From Acidimicrobiia bacterium (lineage in GTDB: Bacteria; Actinomycetota; Acidimicrobiia; Spongiisociales; ZC4RG35): a stretch of DNA of 64,000 nucleotides. The notes beneath the pieces were generated by a model. It was not told the origin of the DNA. It searched no databases and saw nothing but the letters and a program-made list of their open reading frames with translations. Both the position numbers and the translations under genes were made by a program. Positions 27,448-37,253 of the stretch are shown here, one piece after another; position 1 is the first letter of the stretch; each line of letters opens with the position of its first letter. The stretch is taken from NCBI GenBank assembly GCA_028285585.1, contig JANQOU010000002.1, forward strand, positions 267,263 to 331,262, written 5' to 3'.

Positions 27448-28514
27448 GTCTGAGCCGGCCGGTCGATTCTCTCGTCGCGAAGTTCAGCCCAATTGCGAAG
27501 GAGATCCTCCTCTTCAACTGTGACTTTCGTTGGGATCTCTACATCCACCACCACGAGCAGGTCACCACGCACCCGCCTGCCAAGAACTGTCATGCCCCGG
27601 CCTCTGATACGGAAGGTCGTGCTCGGCTGTGTCCCTGCCGGCACCTCGAGACTCATGGTGTCGCCCTCAATCAACGGGACGTCGAGCCTGGTGCCGAGAG
27701 TGGCCTCGGCGATCCCGATCGAAGCAGCGTGATAGAGGTCGGACTCCGAGCGCCGGAACCTCTCATCGGGCCGAACGCTTACCTCCACAAAGAGGTCACC
27801 CGGAGGTCCTTGCCGTCCACCTGACTCGCCACGCCCGCCGAGCCGAAGCCTGGTCCCGGTGGAAACACCAGCGGGAATCTCGACGCTGACGCTCATGTGG
27901 TCGGCAACAGACCCCGACCCTGCGCACTCGTGGCACGACTCGCTTATCAAAGAGCCCTCCCCCCGGCACGTCGGGCAGGTTTGGACACTCATCATCGTCC
28001 CCAACAGCGAACGCTGCTGAACCCGAACCTGACCGGCCCCGCCACAGTCAGGGCAGGTGTGAATGTCCGCCCCCGGCTCGGCACCGCTGCCATCACAGAC
28101 CGCACAATTCGACCGGGTGTCGTACTCGGCCACTGCCTCACCCCCAAAAGCCGCCTCGAAGAGGTCCACTTCGACACGCACCAGCACATCCCGGCCGCGC
28201 TGCGCCCTCGATCTGGACCCGAACAACCCGCCGTCACCGAACACGGAACGGAGCAGATCGTCAATGCCGCCCAGCCCCGAGAAGAGATCACCGAGGTCGA
28301 CAGTGTCGCCTCTGTCATAACGAGAGCGTCGGTCAGTGTCGCTGAGCACCTCGTAGGCCTCAGCCGCCTCCCTGAACTGCGCCTCGGCATCGGCATCGCC
28401 CGGATTGGTGTCAGGGTGGGTTTCCCTGGCGATACGCCGGAAGGCCTTCTTGATCTGCTCGGTGCTGGCGTCTTGGCCGACACCCAGAACGTCGTAGTAA
28501 CTCCGCTTTGCCAC
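27444..28514 (-). CDS. dnaJ: Chaperone protein DnaJ
   Basis: A 356-residue type I Hsp40 co-chaperone of DnaK. The J domain carries the HPD motif (ARETHPDTNPGD). A short Gly/Phe region (DLFSGLGG, FGDGGLFG) is followed by four zinc motifs (CAVCDGSG, CPDCGGAG, CPTCRGEG, CHECAGSG) and two C-terminal beta domains. The GTG start overlaps the hrcA stop. It is probably DnaJ2, the copy next to hrcA, as in many actinobacteria. Confidence 0.95.
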   Translation of the reverse strand: MAKRSYYDVLGVGQDASTEQIKKAFRRIARETHPDTNPGDADAEAQFREAAEAYEVLSDTDRRSRYDRGDTVDLGDLFSGLGGIDDLLRSVFGDGGLFGSRSRAQRGRDVLVRVEVDLFEAAFGGEAVAEYDTRSNCAVCDGSGAEPGADIHTCPDCGGAGQVRVQQRSLLGTMMSVQTCPTCRGEGSLISESCHECAGSGSVADHMSVSVEIPAGVSTGTRLRLGGRGESGGRQGPPGDLFVEVSVRPDERFRRSESDLYHAASIGIAEATLGTRLDVPLIEGDTMSLEVPAGTQPSTTFRIRGRGMTVLGRRVRGDLLVVVDVEIPTKVTVEEEDLLRNWAELRDERIDRPAQT

Positions 28515-29515
28515 TAGTCGGACCTGGTGACGATCTGGTCTTCCAACTCTCTCGAGACTTCCTCGACAGCTGAGATGGCACGTCGATAGTTCATTCGCAT
28601 CGGGCCTATCACCCCAACGGAACCACCCTCACCGCTGCTCTCGTAAGACTTCGACACCACGGCGAGATCGATGTCGGACTGCTCCATCTCGGAACCGAGC
28701 TGGATCGATGTGCCCGATGCTCCGGCGAGGAGTTTCATGACTTCTGCCTCGCGCTCGAGTATCTCCAGCACTCGCTGGACCGACTCGAGGTCTTCCCAGG
28801 TGGATCCCATGTGCTGCGTGCCGCCAACGAACATCTCGGTGGTCGAAGTGGCGGCGAGATGTAGGGCATCCAGGATGGTCAGGATGGCTTCCCGCGTCGG
28901 CTCTACCAATGCGATCATCTCGTCGTCGGCGACTCCGAGACCAGCGCCCAACTCGCTTCCGACGACCGAAGCAGCCACCACACGCTGGGCCTCTTCCACC
29001 TCCATCGGCGTCACAGGAACCCGGACTCGGCCACGCTGCTGGACGACACGACCGCCGTCGGTGATGACGACGATCAACACTTGATCAGCCGACACCTGAA
29101 CCACATGCAGGGCGCGGACGCGGTCCCTCGCCACTCCAGGGGCGACGACCACGGCTGGGAGGTCAGTTATCTCTGCCAACAACTCCGAGGTGGCCTTGAG
29201 CAGCTTCGACAGTTCCAGGTGAACCTCGCCGAAGACACTGTCGATGCGCTCCTGTGCGGCATGCCGAAGCTCACCGGGGCCGAGATGGTCTACGTAGTAG
29301 CGATATGCCGCTGCTGTCGGGACACGGCCCGCCGACGTGTGGGGCTGCATCACGAAGCCGTCAGCCTCTAGGGCTGTCAGGTCGTTGCGGATGGTCGCCG
29401 CCGAGACCGAAAGTGCTGAGTGCTCCACAATCGAGCGCGAGCTGACAGGCTCACCGGAGCGGATGTGCTCCTCGACGAGCGCACGCAGAACCTCTGAACG
29501 GCGGTCTTCAAGCAT
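28514..29515 (-). CDS. hrcA: Heat-inducible transcription repressor HrcA
   Basis: A 333-residue HrcA, repressor of groE/dnaK-type operons through CIRCE sites. The N-terminal winged helix is visible ([50 protein letters not shown]). The C-terminal effector domain is visible (IQLGSEMEQSDIDLAVVSKS, GVIGPMRMNYRRAISAVEEV). I start it at the ATG 29515, which overlaps the hemW stop by 8 nt; an upstream extension is inside hemW. I saw no CIRCE inverted repeat in the window. Confidence 0.95.
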   Translation of the reverse strand: MLEDRRSEVLRALVEEHIRSGEPVSSRSIVEHSALSVSAATIRNDLTALEADGFVMQPHTSAGRVPTAAAYRYYVDHLGPGELRHAAQERIDSVFGEVHLELSKLLKATSELLAEITDLPAVVVAPGVARDRVRALHVVQVSADQVLIVVITDGGRVVQQRGRVRVPVTPMEVEEAQRVVAASVVGSELGAGLGVADDEMIALVEPTREAILTILDALHLAATSTTEMFVGGTQHMGSTWEDLESVQRVLEILEREAEVMKLLAGASGTSIQLGSEMEQSDIDLAVVSKSYESSGEGGSVGVIGPMRMNYRRAISAVEEVSRELEDQIVTRSD

Positions 29516-30662
29516 GACTTTCGCCCATGACGTTAGGGGCATCGAGTGACATCACTGAGCGATGCACCGCATCAGTCATCAGAGGCCTAGTCACCCGGAG
29601 ACGCTCGGCTTGGCTCTCCACGACTCCGGCCTCGATCAACCTCAGGCCAGCCGGCGATTCCAGGAGCGCTCTGGTGCCCGGCCCGTGGAAGACGCCGACG
29701 ACCCGTCTCAACCCCACGAACAGCCGGTCTTGCTCCAAATCCCACCCGGCCAACGCGTCCTCGCCTGCCCTTGGGAGCGCCCCGGACTCGACATGCTCCA
29801 GATAGGCCTCGAGTCTGCGGTGGTTGCGGTAGCGACGTCCGTCTCGAAAGCCATGGGCGCCGTTCCCGAATGCCTCGTACTCACCTTGAGCCCAGATGGT
29901 CAGGTTGTAGCGGCACTCCTGGCCGGGCAGCGACCAGTTGGAGACCTCATAGCGCTCAAACGGCACGGCCGACTCCACATGCTCGTAGCGGTCAGCTTGG
30001 ATGTCTGGGTCCGGCGCCACCGCACCATCTCTCACCGCACGTCCCAGTGGTGTTCCGGCTTCAACTGTCAGGGCGTAACAGGAAAGGTGATCAGGCTTGA
30101 GTGCGAGGGCTCGAGAAACGGTGGCAGCCCACAACTCGTTGCTCTCGCCAGGTGACCCATAGATCAAGTCGAGTGAGACGTTCTCGAAGCCTCCATCCCG
30201 AGCAGATCCCACCGCCGAATCAATCTGGGAAGGCTCATGACGCCGCCCCAGGTAACTGAGGACGCTCTGATCGAAGCTTTGAGACCCAAACGAGACACGG
30301 TTGAACCCGATCCTGTGGAGCAGGCCGGCGCGCTCGGCCCCGAAGTCCTCAGGGTTGGCTTCAAGCGAGATCTCGGCTCCATCAGCGATGCCGTGCCGAT
30401 CGGAAAGGGCCTCCAGGATCCGGGCGAGAAGCACCGGATCGACGTGACTGGGCGTCCCCCCGCCGAAGTAGATCGCTTCCAGCGGTCGCCACGGCTCGGC
30501 CATGCGAATCTCGGTGACGACGGCGTCGACGTAACGCTCGGCCAACTCGTCTTGGCCCGCCACCACGGCAAAGTCGCAATAAGGGCAGATCGCCGAGCAG
30601 AACGGGATGTGGACATAGGCAGCAGCTGACGCCGAGAAGGAGTCGGCTACCTCAGGTGTCAT
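29508..30662 (-). CDS. hemW: Radical SAM heme chaperone HemW
   Basis: A 384-residue HemW (formerly HemN-like), which inserts heme into respiratory enzymes. The radical SAM cluster CxxxCxxC is [10 protein letters not shown] near residue 22. Other marks are [32 protein letters not shown] and the HemN C-terminal region. The HemW-type cluster motif and the lepA-hemW-hrcA context argue against true coproporphyrinogen dehydrogenase. The start overlaps the lepA stop by 11 nt. Confidence 0.93.
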   Translation of the reverse strand: MTPEVADSFSASAAAYVHIPFCSAICPYCDFAVVAGQDELAERYVDAVVTEIRMAEPWRPLEAIYFGGGTPSHVDPVLLARILEALSDRHGIADGAEISLEANPEDFGAERAGLLHRIGFNRVSFGSQSFDQSVLSYLGRRHEPSQIDSAVGSARDGGFENVSLDLIYGSPGESNELWAATVSRALALKPDHLSCYALTVEAGTPLGRAVRDGAVAPDPDIQADRYEHVESAVPFERYEVSNWSLPGQECRYNLTIWAQGEYEAFGNGAHGFRDGRRYRNHRRLEAYLEHVESGALPRAGEDALAGWDLEQDRLFVGLRRVVGVFHGPGTRALLESPAGLRLIEAGVVESQAERLRVTRPLMTDAVHRSVMSLDAPNVMGESHA

Positions 30663-32460
30663 CGTCCACTTTGAGGGCGGCGACGAATGCCTCCTGCGGC
30701 ACCTCGACCGAGCCGACCATCTTCATCCGCTTCTTGCCTTCTTTCTGACGTTGCAAGAGCTTTTTCTTCCGGCTGATGTCACCGCCGTAGCACTTCGCGG
30801 TCACGTCCTTGCGGGTGGCTCGGACCGTCTCACGGGAGATGATCCGCCCGCCGATGGCCGCCTGAATCGGGACGTCAAACAGCTGACGCGGGATGAGCCC
30901 GCGGAGCCGTCCTGTCATCTTCGACCCGTAGTCCTGAGCGTTATCTCTGTGCACAATCGCCGAGAAGGCGTCGACCGGCTGACCGTGGAGAAGGATGTCG
31001 ACCTTGACCAGATCGGCCTCCCGATAGCCGGTGGGCTCGTAATCGAGCGAAGCGTAACCCTTGGTCTTCGACTTGAGCAGGTCGAAGAAGTCGAAGACGA
31101 TCTCGGCGAGTGGTATCTCGAAGTCGAGCTCAACCCGCTCTGGGCTGAGGTAGTTCATGTTGCCGACGATGGCGCGTCGGCTGGTCGCCAGCTCCATGAT
31201 CGGGCCGACGAACTCACTCGGGGTGAGGATCATCGCCTTCACGTAAGGCTCGCTGATGCTCTTTCGATCCGTCGGCTCCGGCAGGTCTTGCGGCGATTTG
31301 ATCTCGACCTCCGAGTCGTCCGGCATCACCACCCGATACGCAACCGATGGAGCAGTGGCCACGAGATCGAGGTCGTACTCACGCTCGAGACGCTCCCGCA
31401 CGATCTCCATGTGGAGAAGGCCGAGGAATCCGACTCTGAACCCGAAACCCAACGCCTTTGACGTCTCGGGCTCCCAGAGCAGCGAGGCGTCGTTGAGACG
31501 CAGCTTCTCCAGCGCCTCCCGAAGCTTCTCGTAGTCGTCGCCGTCGGTTGGGAACAGGCCTGAGAACACCATCGGCTTGGGCTCGGCGTATCCGGGTAGG
31601 GGCTCCGAAGCAGGCTCGCGGGCGGCAGTGACGGTGTCACCGACCTTGATTCGGTCGATCTCCTTGACCCCGGTGATCAGGTAGCCGACCTCTCCCGGGC
31701 CAAGCCTCGCCACCGGCTCCACCTTCGGGGTGAGGAAGCCGATCTCATTCGCGTCCTGGGTCTCGTTGGTTGCCATGAACCTGAGCAGCTCCCCCGTGTC
31801 CAGATAGCCGTCCACGACACGGACGTAGCAAACCACCCCCCGGAAGGCATCAAAATAGGAGTCAAAGACGAGAGCGCGCAGTGGCGCATCAGGATCGCCT
31901 TCCGGTGCCGGGACCAGCTGGACCAGCTCTTCGAGCATGGCATCAACGCCATCCCCCGTCTTCGCCGACATCCGCACCACATGATCCGGCTCTCCACCGA
32001 GTATCGAGACCAGCTCCGCAGCGGCCCGCTCCGGGTCGGCGGCGGGCAGGTCGATCTTGTTCACGGCGGGAATCACCTCGAGGCCGGCGTCGACGGCGAG
32101 GTAAGAGTTGGCCAATGTTTGCGCTTGGACTCCCTGAGCAGCGTCCACCAGCAGCAGAGCCCCTTCGCAAGCGGCAAGGGATCGGCTCACTTCGTAGGAG
32201 AAGTCGACGTGGCCAGGCGTGTCGATGAGATTGAGCACGTACTCCTGACCGTCGGAGGCCTTGTGCTCCAGACGCACGGTCTGAGCCTTGATGGTGATCC
32301 CCCGCTCTCGCTCCAAGTCCATGGTGTCGAGCAGCTGCTCCCTCATCTCCCGCTCGGTGACCGCACCGGTTCGCTCGAGAAGACGATCGGCCAAAGTCGA
32401 CTTGCCATGGTCGATGTGAGCGATGATCGAGAAGTTGCGTATGCGCGATTGGTCAGTCAT
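30652..32460 (-). CDS. lepA: Elongation factor 4 (LepA)
   Basis: A 602-residue translational GTPase that back-translocates or remodels stalled ribosomes. The G1 motif is [17 protein letters not shown]3 is [12 protein letters not shown] and G4 is NKIDLP. The LepA C-terminal domain is visible ([39 protein letters not shown]). Length and order are canonical. It heads the minus-strand operon divergently from rpsT, a very common bacterial arrangement. Confidence 0.97.
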   Translation of the reverse strand: MTDQSRIRNFSIIAHIDHGKSTLADRLLERTGAVTEREMREQLLDTMDLERERGITIKAQTVRLEHKASDGQEYVLNLIDTPGHVDFSYEVSRSLAACEGALLLVDAAQGVQAQTLANSYLAVDAGLEVIPAVNKIDLPAADPERAAAELVSILGGEPDHVVRMSAKTGDGVDAMLEELVQLVPAPEGDPDAPLRALVFDSYFDAFRGVVCYVRVVDGYLDTGELLRFMATNETQDANEIGFLTPKVEPVARLGPGEVGYLITGVKEIDRIKVGDTVTAAREPASEPLPGYAEPKPMVFSGLFPTDGDDYEKLREALEKLRLNDASLLWEPETSKALGFGFRVGFLGLLHMEIVRERLEREYDLDLVATAPSVAYRVVMPDDSEVEIKSPQDLPEPTDRKSISEPYVKAMILTPSEFVGPIMELATSRRAIVGNMNYLSPERVELDFEIPLAEIVFDFFDLLKSKTKGYASLDYEPTGYREADLVKVDILLHGQPVDAFSAIVHRDNAQDYGSKMTGRLRGLIPRQLFDVPIQAAIGGRIISRETVRATRKDVTAKCYGGDISRKKKLLQRQKEGKKRMKMVGSVEVPQEAFVAALKVDDDT

Positions 32461-32518
32461 GCCGGTCCGCTTGGTCCGTTGGGTCAGTGGTGTGAGCGGA
32501 TCGACAGCCCGCTCTGGG

Positions 32519-32548
32519 TTGTTGCATTCTACCGGCGACTGTTACCAT
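32519..32548 (+). promoter_or_regulatory. Candidate rpsT promoter
   Basis: TTGTTG (32519-32524) and TACCAT (32543-32548) are separated by 18 bp on the plus strand, about 60 bp upstream of the rpsT ATG in the lepA-rpsT divergent gap. The -10 fits TAnnnT and the -35 is moderate. Confidence 0.4.
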
Positions 32549-32609
32549 TCCCGCTCCGCTGACCTTCGTGTCTCAGGTCTTCGGATCCCACAACTCCACG
32601 GATTTAGCC

Positions 32610-32861
32610 ATGGCCAACATCAAGTCACAAAAGAAGCGCAACCGGCAGAACGAGAAGTTGCGGCAGCGCAACAAGTCGCTCATGAGCGACCTCAAGACCG
32701 CGGTCAAGAAGGTCGAGGCCGCTCACGCTGCAGGCGAGCCCACGGACGAGCTGTTCCAGGCGGCTCAGAAGAAGATCGACGTCGCCGCGCAGAAGGGTGT
32801 CCTCCACCCGAGAACTGCTGCCCGTAAGAAGTCGCGTCTCGCCACCTCGATCAACTCTTAG
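32610..32861 (+). CDS. rpsT: 30S ribosomal protein S20
   Basis: The 83-residue primary-binding 30S protein S20 starts ANIKSQKKRNRQNEKLRQRN after the Met and ends with the conserved HPRTAARKKSRLATSIN. The in-frame upstream codons from 32568 are not part of S20. It is monocistronic, divergent from lepA and convergent with holA. A family B palindrome follows 3 nt after the stop. Confidence 0.97.
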   Translation: MANIKSQKKRNRQNEKLRQRNKSLMSDLKTAVKKVEAAHAAGEPTDELFQAAQKKIDVAAQKGVLHPRTAARKKSRLATSINS

Positions 32862-32864
32862 TTC

Positions 32865-32888
32865 TTGCTATAGCAAGGCGTCGCGCTC
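32865..32888. repeat. Convergent-junction repeat, family B, copy 2
   Basis: It matches 4920-4943 at 23 of 24 positions (TTGCTATAGCAAGGCGTCG, one mismatch, GCTC). The palindrome can be extended by a C/G on each side here. It lies 3 nt after the rpsT stop and before the converging holA. A second small stem (GTCGC-gctca-GCGAC) follows. Read on the minus strand it would again encode D-A-L-L-stop, but no gene ends here. Confidence 0.7.
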
Positions 32889-32933
32889 AGCGACACGCTG
32901 TGCACGCCCAACCACGGTTCCGGGCTGATTGCA

Positions 32934-33917
32934 TCACCCGTACCAACGGCACATGGCGACGGTGAGCCGCTCCAGAGTCACCCTGTGAACCTCCTCCGGC
33001 TGCGTCTTGACCACACGGTCGGCCCGCACCAACGCTTCCTGGGCTCGACGTAGAGACGACTCTCGTACTTTCGCCCTCTGTGACCAGAGACGAGACAACT
33101 GGTTGGCGTTGCTCCGACCTCCAAGCCACTCCTTGAGCGTCTCCTGATCTGGTGCAGCCGCTGCCAGAGAACGTCGCTTCAGATCTCCTTCGAGAGCAGC
33201 CAGATACACCAGGGGGTGACCGTGAACGAGGAAGTCGGAAAGGCGTCGCAGAGCCTCACCGGTGTTGCCCTTGCCGATCGCATCTGTGATGAGCCAAGCC
33301 GGCTCGTCGGGCCGGTTCTTGAACCGCTCATGAATGGTCTCGGCGGTGATCTTGGCACTGACCCCCGATAGCTGGTCGAGGGCAGATCCGAGACTGGCCG
33401 TATCTGTGCCGAAGTGCTGGACCAGAGCCTCCCGCGCCCCCTTCTCGAGGGACATCTCCCGCTCTTTCAACTCGGCGTCGAGCCATTGACCGGCCTGACG
33501 CTCCCACATCTTCTTCACCGACACGGAGGCCCCACGACTATCGGCCACAGTCTTCAACGCCTTGGGCACGGTCCCAGCACACAGCACAACAACATGGGTG
33601 TTGGCGAGGTCGGCGCCTTCGAGCAGTTCGACCAGCGTCTCCAGCTCGGCCTTCTGGAGATTTTGTGCGTCGACCAGCTCCAAGCCCTCTGGCTCCCCGA
33701 ACAACGAGCCGGACTGGAGAAGAGGGATCATCGGCTCCAGCTCACCCCGGATAGAGCCTTCCCCAGCCTCACCACCTCCGCGGCCAGGCACATCGACGCG
33801 CACGATCTGTTCTCTGGCCACCCCAGCCTCCTCGAAGTGCTGCCGAGCGGCTTTGAGCATCTGATCGCGCTCCCCCGCCCCGGCGTTGGCAGGTCCGGAG
33901 ACGATCAGCAAAGCCAT
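32934..33917 (-). CDS. holA: DNA polymerase III delta subunit
   Basis: A 327-residue HolA, which opens the beta clamp within the clamp loader. The N-terminal AAA-like domain (ALLIVSGPANAG...) has no functional Walker ATPase, as expected for delta. Conserved segments include SGSLFGEPEGLELVDAQNLQK and the helical C-terminal region with FLVHGHPLVYLAALEGDLKR. The ATG at 33917 is used; 45 upstream in-frame residues are in the FolP-like gene. It usually follows comEC, but here a FolP-like gene intervenes. Confidence 0.87.
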   Translation of the reverse strand: MALLIVSGPANAGAGERDQMLKAARQHFEEAGVAREQIVRVDVPGRGGGEAGEGSIRGELEPMIPLLQSGSLFGEPEGLELVDAQNLQKAELETLVELLEGADLANTHVVVLCAGTVPKALKTVADSRGASVSVKKMWERQAGQWLDAELKEREMSLEKGAREALVQHFGTDTASLGSALDQLSGVSAKITAETIHERFKNRPDEPAWLITDAIGKGNTGEALRRLSDFLVHGHPLVYLAALEGDLKRRSLAAAAPDQETLKEWLGGRSNANQLSRLWSQRAKVRESSLRRAQEALVRADRVVKTQPEEVHRVTLERLTVAMCRWYG

Positions 33918-33933
33918 GAGCTCAACGTAGTCG

Positions 33934-34737
33934 TCACAAACGGCCGAAGAGACGAGCCAGGTCACATGCCATGGCCACGTCGTGGACTCTGACGATGTCT
34001 GCTCGATGCTCGAGGGCAAGCGAGATGTAGGCGGCGACGCGGTGGCCGTCACGCTTGCGCGGTATCGGGATCAGCACCGGCTTACCGAGGGCGTGAAGAT
34101 GCCGGGAAGCCGCGATGACCTCGAGCTGCATGCGGGTGTATGCCTCGTAGTCCCCTCGATAGTTGAGAGCGATCCCCGGGTCGACGATCACGTTGGTGAT
34201 GTCCTCCTGAGCCAGCTCGACCAACAACTCCCTGAACGCCGCTGAGGTCTGCTCAGCCTTCTCAGAGCTGATCTCGATGGCTTCGACATCGTGGGGATTG
34301 TCCCCCTCGACATAGACGGCGACGGTGGCGCTACCGGAGCGGGCAACCACTGCTCTCATGTCCGGGTCGGCGAGGCCGCCGGTGTCATTGACTATCACGG
34401 CACCGGCATCGATCGCCACTTCTGCCACAGCTGGCTTCCAGGTGTCGATCGCAACGAGGTGCCCTTCGGCTGCCATCGCCTCGATCACAGGGACCACTCT
34501 GCTGATCTCATCGGCCGCAGCGATCGTCTCGTTGTCGTAATGAGAAGACTGTCCGCCGACATCGACGATTGTCGCTCCCCATTCGCGGTACCTGTCGGCC
34601 ATGAGCAACGCTTCGTCAACCGACCTTGCCACAGTGTGGGTGTTCTTCGAGTCGGGTGAGACGTTGACCACTCCCATCACATAGGTCCGGTCACCCAGCG
34701 GAAGGTCGACAGTGCCGAGACGCAACGATTCGGTCAT
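33934..34737 (-). CDS. Divergent dihydropteroate synthase-like protein
   Basis: A 267-residue TIM-barrel protein related to FolP. It begins like DHPS (TYVMGVVNVSPDS) but lacks the usual F-S-D-G that follows, having KNTHTV. ATIVDVGGQSSHYDNE replaces the typical DIGGESTRPG. IVNDTGG, DPGIALNYRGDY and VRVHDVAMACDLARL correspond to later DHPS motifs. The substrate loop and the usual SRK motif are altered (PIPRKRDGHR). It could be a genuine but divergent DHPS or a FolP2-like paralogue of other function. It lies between comEC and holA. Confidence 0.75.
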   Translation of the reverse strand: MTESLRLGTVDLPLGDRTYVMGVVNVSPDSKNTHTVARSVDEALLMADRYREWGATIVDVGGQSSHYDNETIAAADEISRVVPVIEAMAAEGHLVAIDTWKPAVAEVAIDAGAVIVNDTGGLADPDMRAVVARSGSATVAVYVEGDNPHDVEAIEISSEKAEQTSAAFRELLVELAQEDITNVIVDPGIALNYRGDYEAYTRMQLEVIAASRHLHALGKPVLIPIPRKRDGHRVAAYISLALEHRADIVRVHDVAMACDLARLFGRL

Positions 34738-34748
34738 TCGCAGCGAGG

Positions 34749-36707
34749 TTACGACAGGGGCACGACAACATCTCCGGCCTCGTCGGTGCGGACGACCTCG
34801 GCTCCGGCCTCCTCCAACACCTCGGTCACCCAGGGCTCGGGATGCCCGAACTGGTTGGGCCCCACGGAGATGACGGCCAGCTCTGCACCAACCCTCTGCA
34901 ACCACGCCGGGTCCGACGTCGCGGCGCCCTGATGAGGCACCTTGAGAACATCTGCCCTGGCCGGAAGATCGGCCTGAGCAAATGTCTCGATGTCACCGGC
35001 GAGCAACATCGAGCGGGCCACACCGCGAACCTCGATGACGATCGATTGGTCGTTGGGCGAGGCATACCGCCGCAACGGCCCCAGGATCTCGAGAGTGAGC
35101 TCCCCCAACTGGTGTGACTCGCCTGGTGAAGGCACACGGACAGCGACTCCGTCGGCGGCTGCCAAGAACTCGGTGACCAGCTCGCTTTGATGTGGCTCCG
35201 TGTCCATCAGGATCTGACCGACCGGCACCGTCCTCACGACATCGATGAGCCCCAACACATGGTCCGCATGGATGTGAGTGAGCACCACGATGTCCAACGC
35301 CGCCACGCCGTAGGAGCGGAGCTTGGACCGAAGCAACACAGGATCGGGACCTCCGTCCACCAGGGCCCACCGTCCCTCGCCGCCGTTGATCAGGATCGCG
35401 TCACCCTGACCCACATCGAGGACAACCACCGACCCGGGCGGCGCTGTCTCCGCTGGGACCACCGTCGCCCAGCCGAACCAGACAGCCGCCAACAGCGCTG
35501 CCGCTGGTGCCAGAGATCTCCATCGCAAGATGACCAATCCAGCCAGCCCGGCCGCCAGCCCGCCCAGAAAGCCGACCTGGGGGAAACCCGAGCCCATGCG
35601 AGCGATGGCTAGAACCAACCCGGCACTGACTGACGCGAGGTCGATGAGGATCTCAGGGCCGGCGACCCCCAAAGCACCCATTGCGGTCGCCGCTGTGACC
35701 AGCGGAGCGGCAAGAAGGTTCAAGACTGGGCTGAGCAGCGGGATCGTCCCAAAGTGAGCCATCAGAAGAGGAGCCACCGAGAGTTGCGCCGCGACAGTCA
35801 CGGCCAATGCCCTCTGAACCACTCCGCCGGTCAGGGGCCACTTGGCTCCGACCAGGACACCTGCGGTCGCAGCCACCGAGAGCTGGAAGCCGACATCACC
35901 GGCCAGATAGGGATCACTAACGAGGAGAATCACCACCGTCACCGAGAGCAACTGCCAAGCATCGAAGCCGATCCCGACCAGTCGCCCACCGAAAGCGACG
36001 GCAGCCATGAGAGATGCCCTCATCACCGACGGCTCAAACCTGGTCGCCGCCGCGTAGACCGGTATGGCCAGCAAGCCGATGACAGCCCGCCGCTTGGGAC
36101 CGAGAGCCAAAGGCCCGCTCAATACAAAGACCAAGAGCAGAAACAGGGCGACGTTCGAGCCGCTCACGGCGACGAAATGTGAGAGGCCGGACAGACGCAT
36201 TGCTTCGACATCGCTGTCGGAAACGTGTGAGACGTCGCCGATCAGGAAACCGGCGAGAAGGCCTCGACCTTCGCCGTAAGGCTCGAGCCGTCGCATCACG
36301 TGGCCTGAAACAGACCCGCCAACGTCGGACAGAACGGACCCGTCAGCCAGTTCGAAGCTCCTGACTCGAATCCGCGCTGCGTAGGGACGGCTACGGGCGA
36401 CGCCGGGCTTGCCGTCGGAGATGCCGACAATCTCGGTCTTGGAGCCGGGCCTCAGACCTGGATCATTGGCGAAGTCGGCAAGAGCATGACTCGACGAGGT
36501 CTCGACCAATGCCCACCAGCCGTGTCGGCCTTCAAACGGTCCCTGGGTGACCGACACCGTGCCGGTGAACGCGCCACCGGGCATTGGGAGGGGTGGCACC
36601 GGATCGAACACCACGACAAGCAGCCATACAGCCGCCGCGGCTGCCAACCACGGGAGGGTGGCCCGAGGCGGTGCCGCAGGATGATCAAGGTACGACGACT
36701 TGATCAC
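34749..36707 (-). CDS. comEC: Competence/DNA-uptake channel ComEC
   Basis: This ~652-residue ComEC would carry single-stranded DNA across the membrane. It has an N-terminal TM pair and a DUF4131-like region. The competence domain contains SGLSHFVAVSGSNVALFLLL and RASLMAAVAFGGRLVG with multiple TMs. The C-terminal metallo-beta-lactamase domain has LDVGQGDAILI, LVDGGPD and LTHIHADHVLGL. The start is uncertain: I choose the GTG at 36707, which overlaps comEA by 23 nt. The longer frame to 36884 lies inside comEA. Confidence 0.88.
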   Translation of the reverse strand: MIKSSYLDHPAAPPRATLPWLAAAAAVWLLVVVFDPVPPLPMPGGAFTGTVSVTQGPFEGRHGWWALVETSSSHALADFANDPGLRPGSKTEIVGISDGKPGVARSRPYAARIRVRSFELADGSVLSDVGGSVSGHVMRRLEPYGEGRGLLAGFLIGDVSHVSDSDVEAMRLSGLSHFVAVSGSNVALFLLLVFVLSGPLALGPKRRAVIGLLAIPVYAAATRFEPSVMRASLMAAVAFGGRLVGIGFDAWQLLSVTVVILLVSDPYLAGDVGFQLSVAATAGVLVGAKWPLTGGVVQRALAVTVAAQLSVAPLLMAHFGTIPLLSPVLNLLAAPLVTAATAMGALGVAGPEILIDLASVSAGLVLAIARMGSGFPQVGFLGGLAAGLAGLVILRWRSLAPAAALLAAVWFGWATVVPAETAPPGSVVVLDVGQGDAILINGGEGRWALVDGGPDPVLLRSKLRSYGVAALDIVVLTHIHADHVLGLIDVVRTVPVGQILMDTEPHQSELVTEFLAAADGVAVRVPSPGESHQLGELTLEILGPLRRYASPNDQSIVIEVRGVARSMLLAGDIETFAQADLPARADVLKVPHQGAATSDPAWLQRVGAELAVISVGPNQFGHPEPWVTEVLEEAGAEVVRTDEAGDVVVPLS

Positions 36708-37209
36708 GGATCGCTGCCAGCTTGGCTTCTCCGATGCCAGGGACGAGTAAGAGATCTTCGGCAACAGTGAAAGGGCCGTTTGCCTCCCGATAGGCGACGA
36801 TCCGCTCGGCGAGGACCGGGCCGACACCGTCCAGCTCCTCCAACTCACCGGCGTTGGCGCTGTTGAGCCGAACCGGGCCATCACCGGTTGGTCCTGCCGT
36901 TGTGCCTTCGGTGCCGGGCACCACTATCTGCTGGCCATCGATGACTGGAGCGGCCAGGTTGATCGCATCAGTGTTGGCACCAGCCAGAAGGCCGCCCGCC
37001 GCGGCCACTGCATCAGCGACTATCGAGCCTTCGGCGACAGTCACGACACCGGGCGATACGACCTGCCCGGCCACGTGCACGTCAAAGCTGGTTGGCGTTG
37101 TCACAGCGGGCGGAGTTGGTGCCGGCTGAGACACGGGTGCGCGGCTCCAGCCGGCAACCACGCCCACGATCAACCCGGCCGTCACGATGACGACTGTCGC
37201 TCCCCTCAC
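36685..37209 (-). CDS. comEA: Competence DNA receptor ComEA
   Basis: A 174-residue ComEA-type protein. A TM anchor at ~4-21 is followed by a Pro/Thr linker. A SLBB domain spans ~42-100 (DVHVAGQVVSPGVVTVAEGS). The C-terminal helix-hairpin-helix DNA-binding repeat is LNSANAGELEELDGVGPVLAERI and LLLVPGIGEAKLAAI. It would bind incoming DNA outside the membrane and pass it to ComEC, encoded directly downstream. Confidence 0.92.
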   Translation of the reverse strand: MRGATVVIVTAGLIVGVVAGWSRAPVSQPAPTPPAVTTPTSFDVHVAGQVVSPGVVTVAEGSIVADAVAAAGGLLAGANTDAINLAAPVIDGQQIVVPGTEGTTAGPTGDGPVRLNSANAGELEELDGVGPVLAERIVAYREANGPFTVAEDLLLVPGIGEAKLAAIRDQVVVP

Positions 37210-37253
37210 TCCGGCCTAACTACCGGACCAGAACGACGGTTGGAACCCTGTTG

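Noticed and set aside
28514-32609. CIRCE operator near hrcA/dnaJ
   Set aside because: No TTAGCACTC-N9-GAGTGCTAA-type inverted repeat was found around the operon or its upstream gap.
34749-36884. Longer 711-residue version of ComEC
   Set aside because: The extra N terminus is encoded inside comEA and has no signal or family similarity; a GTG at 36707 gives a normal ComEC start.
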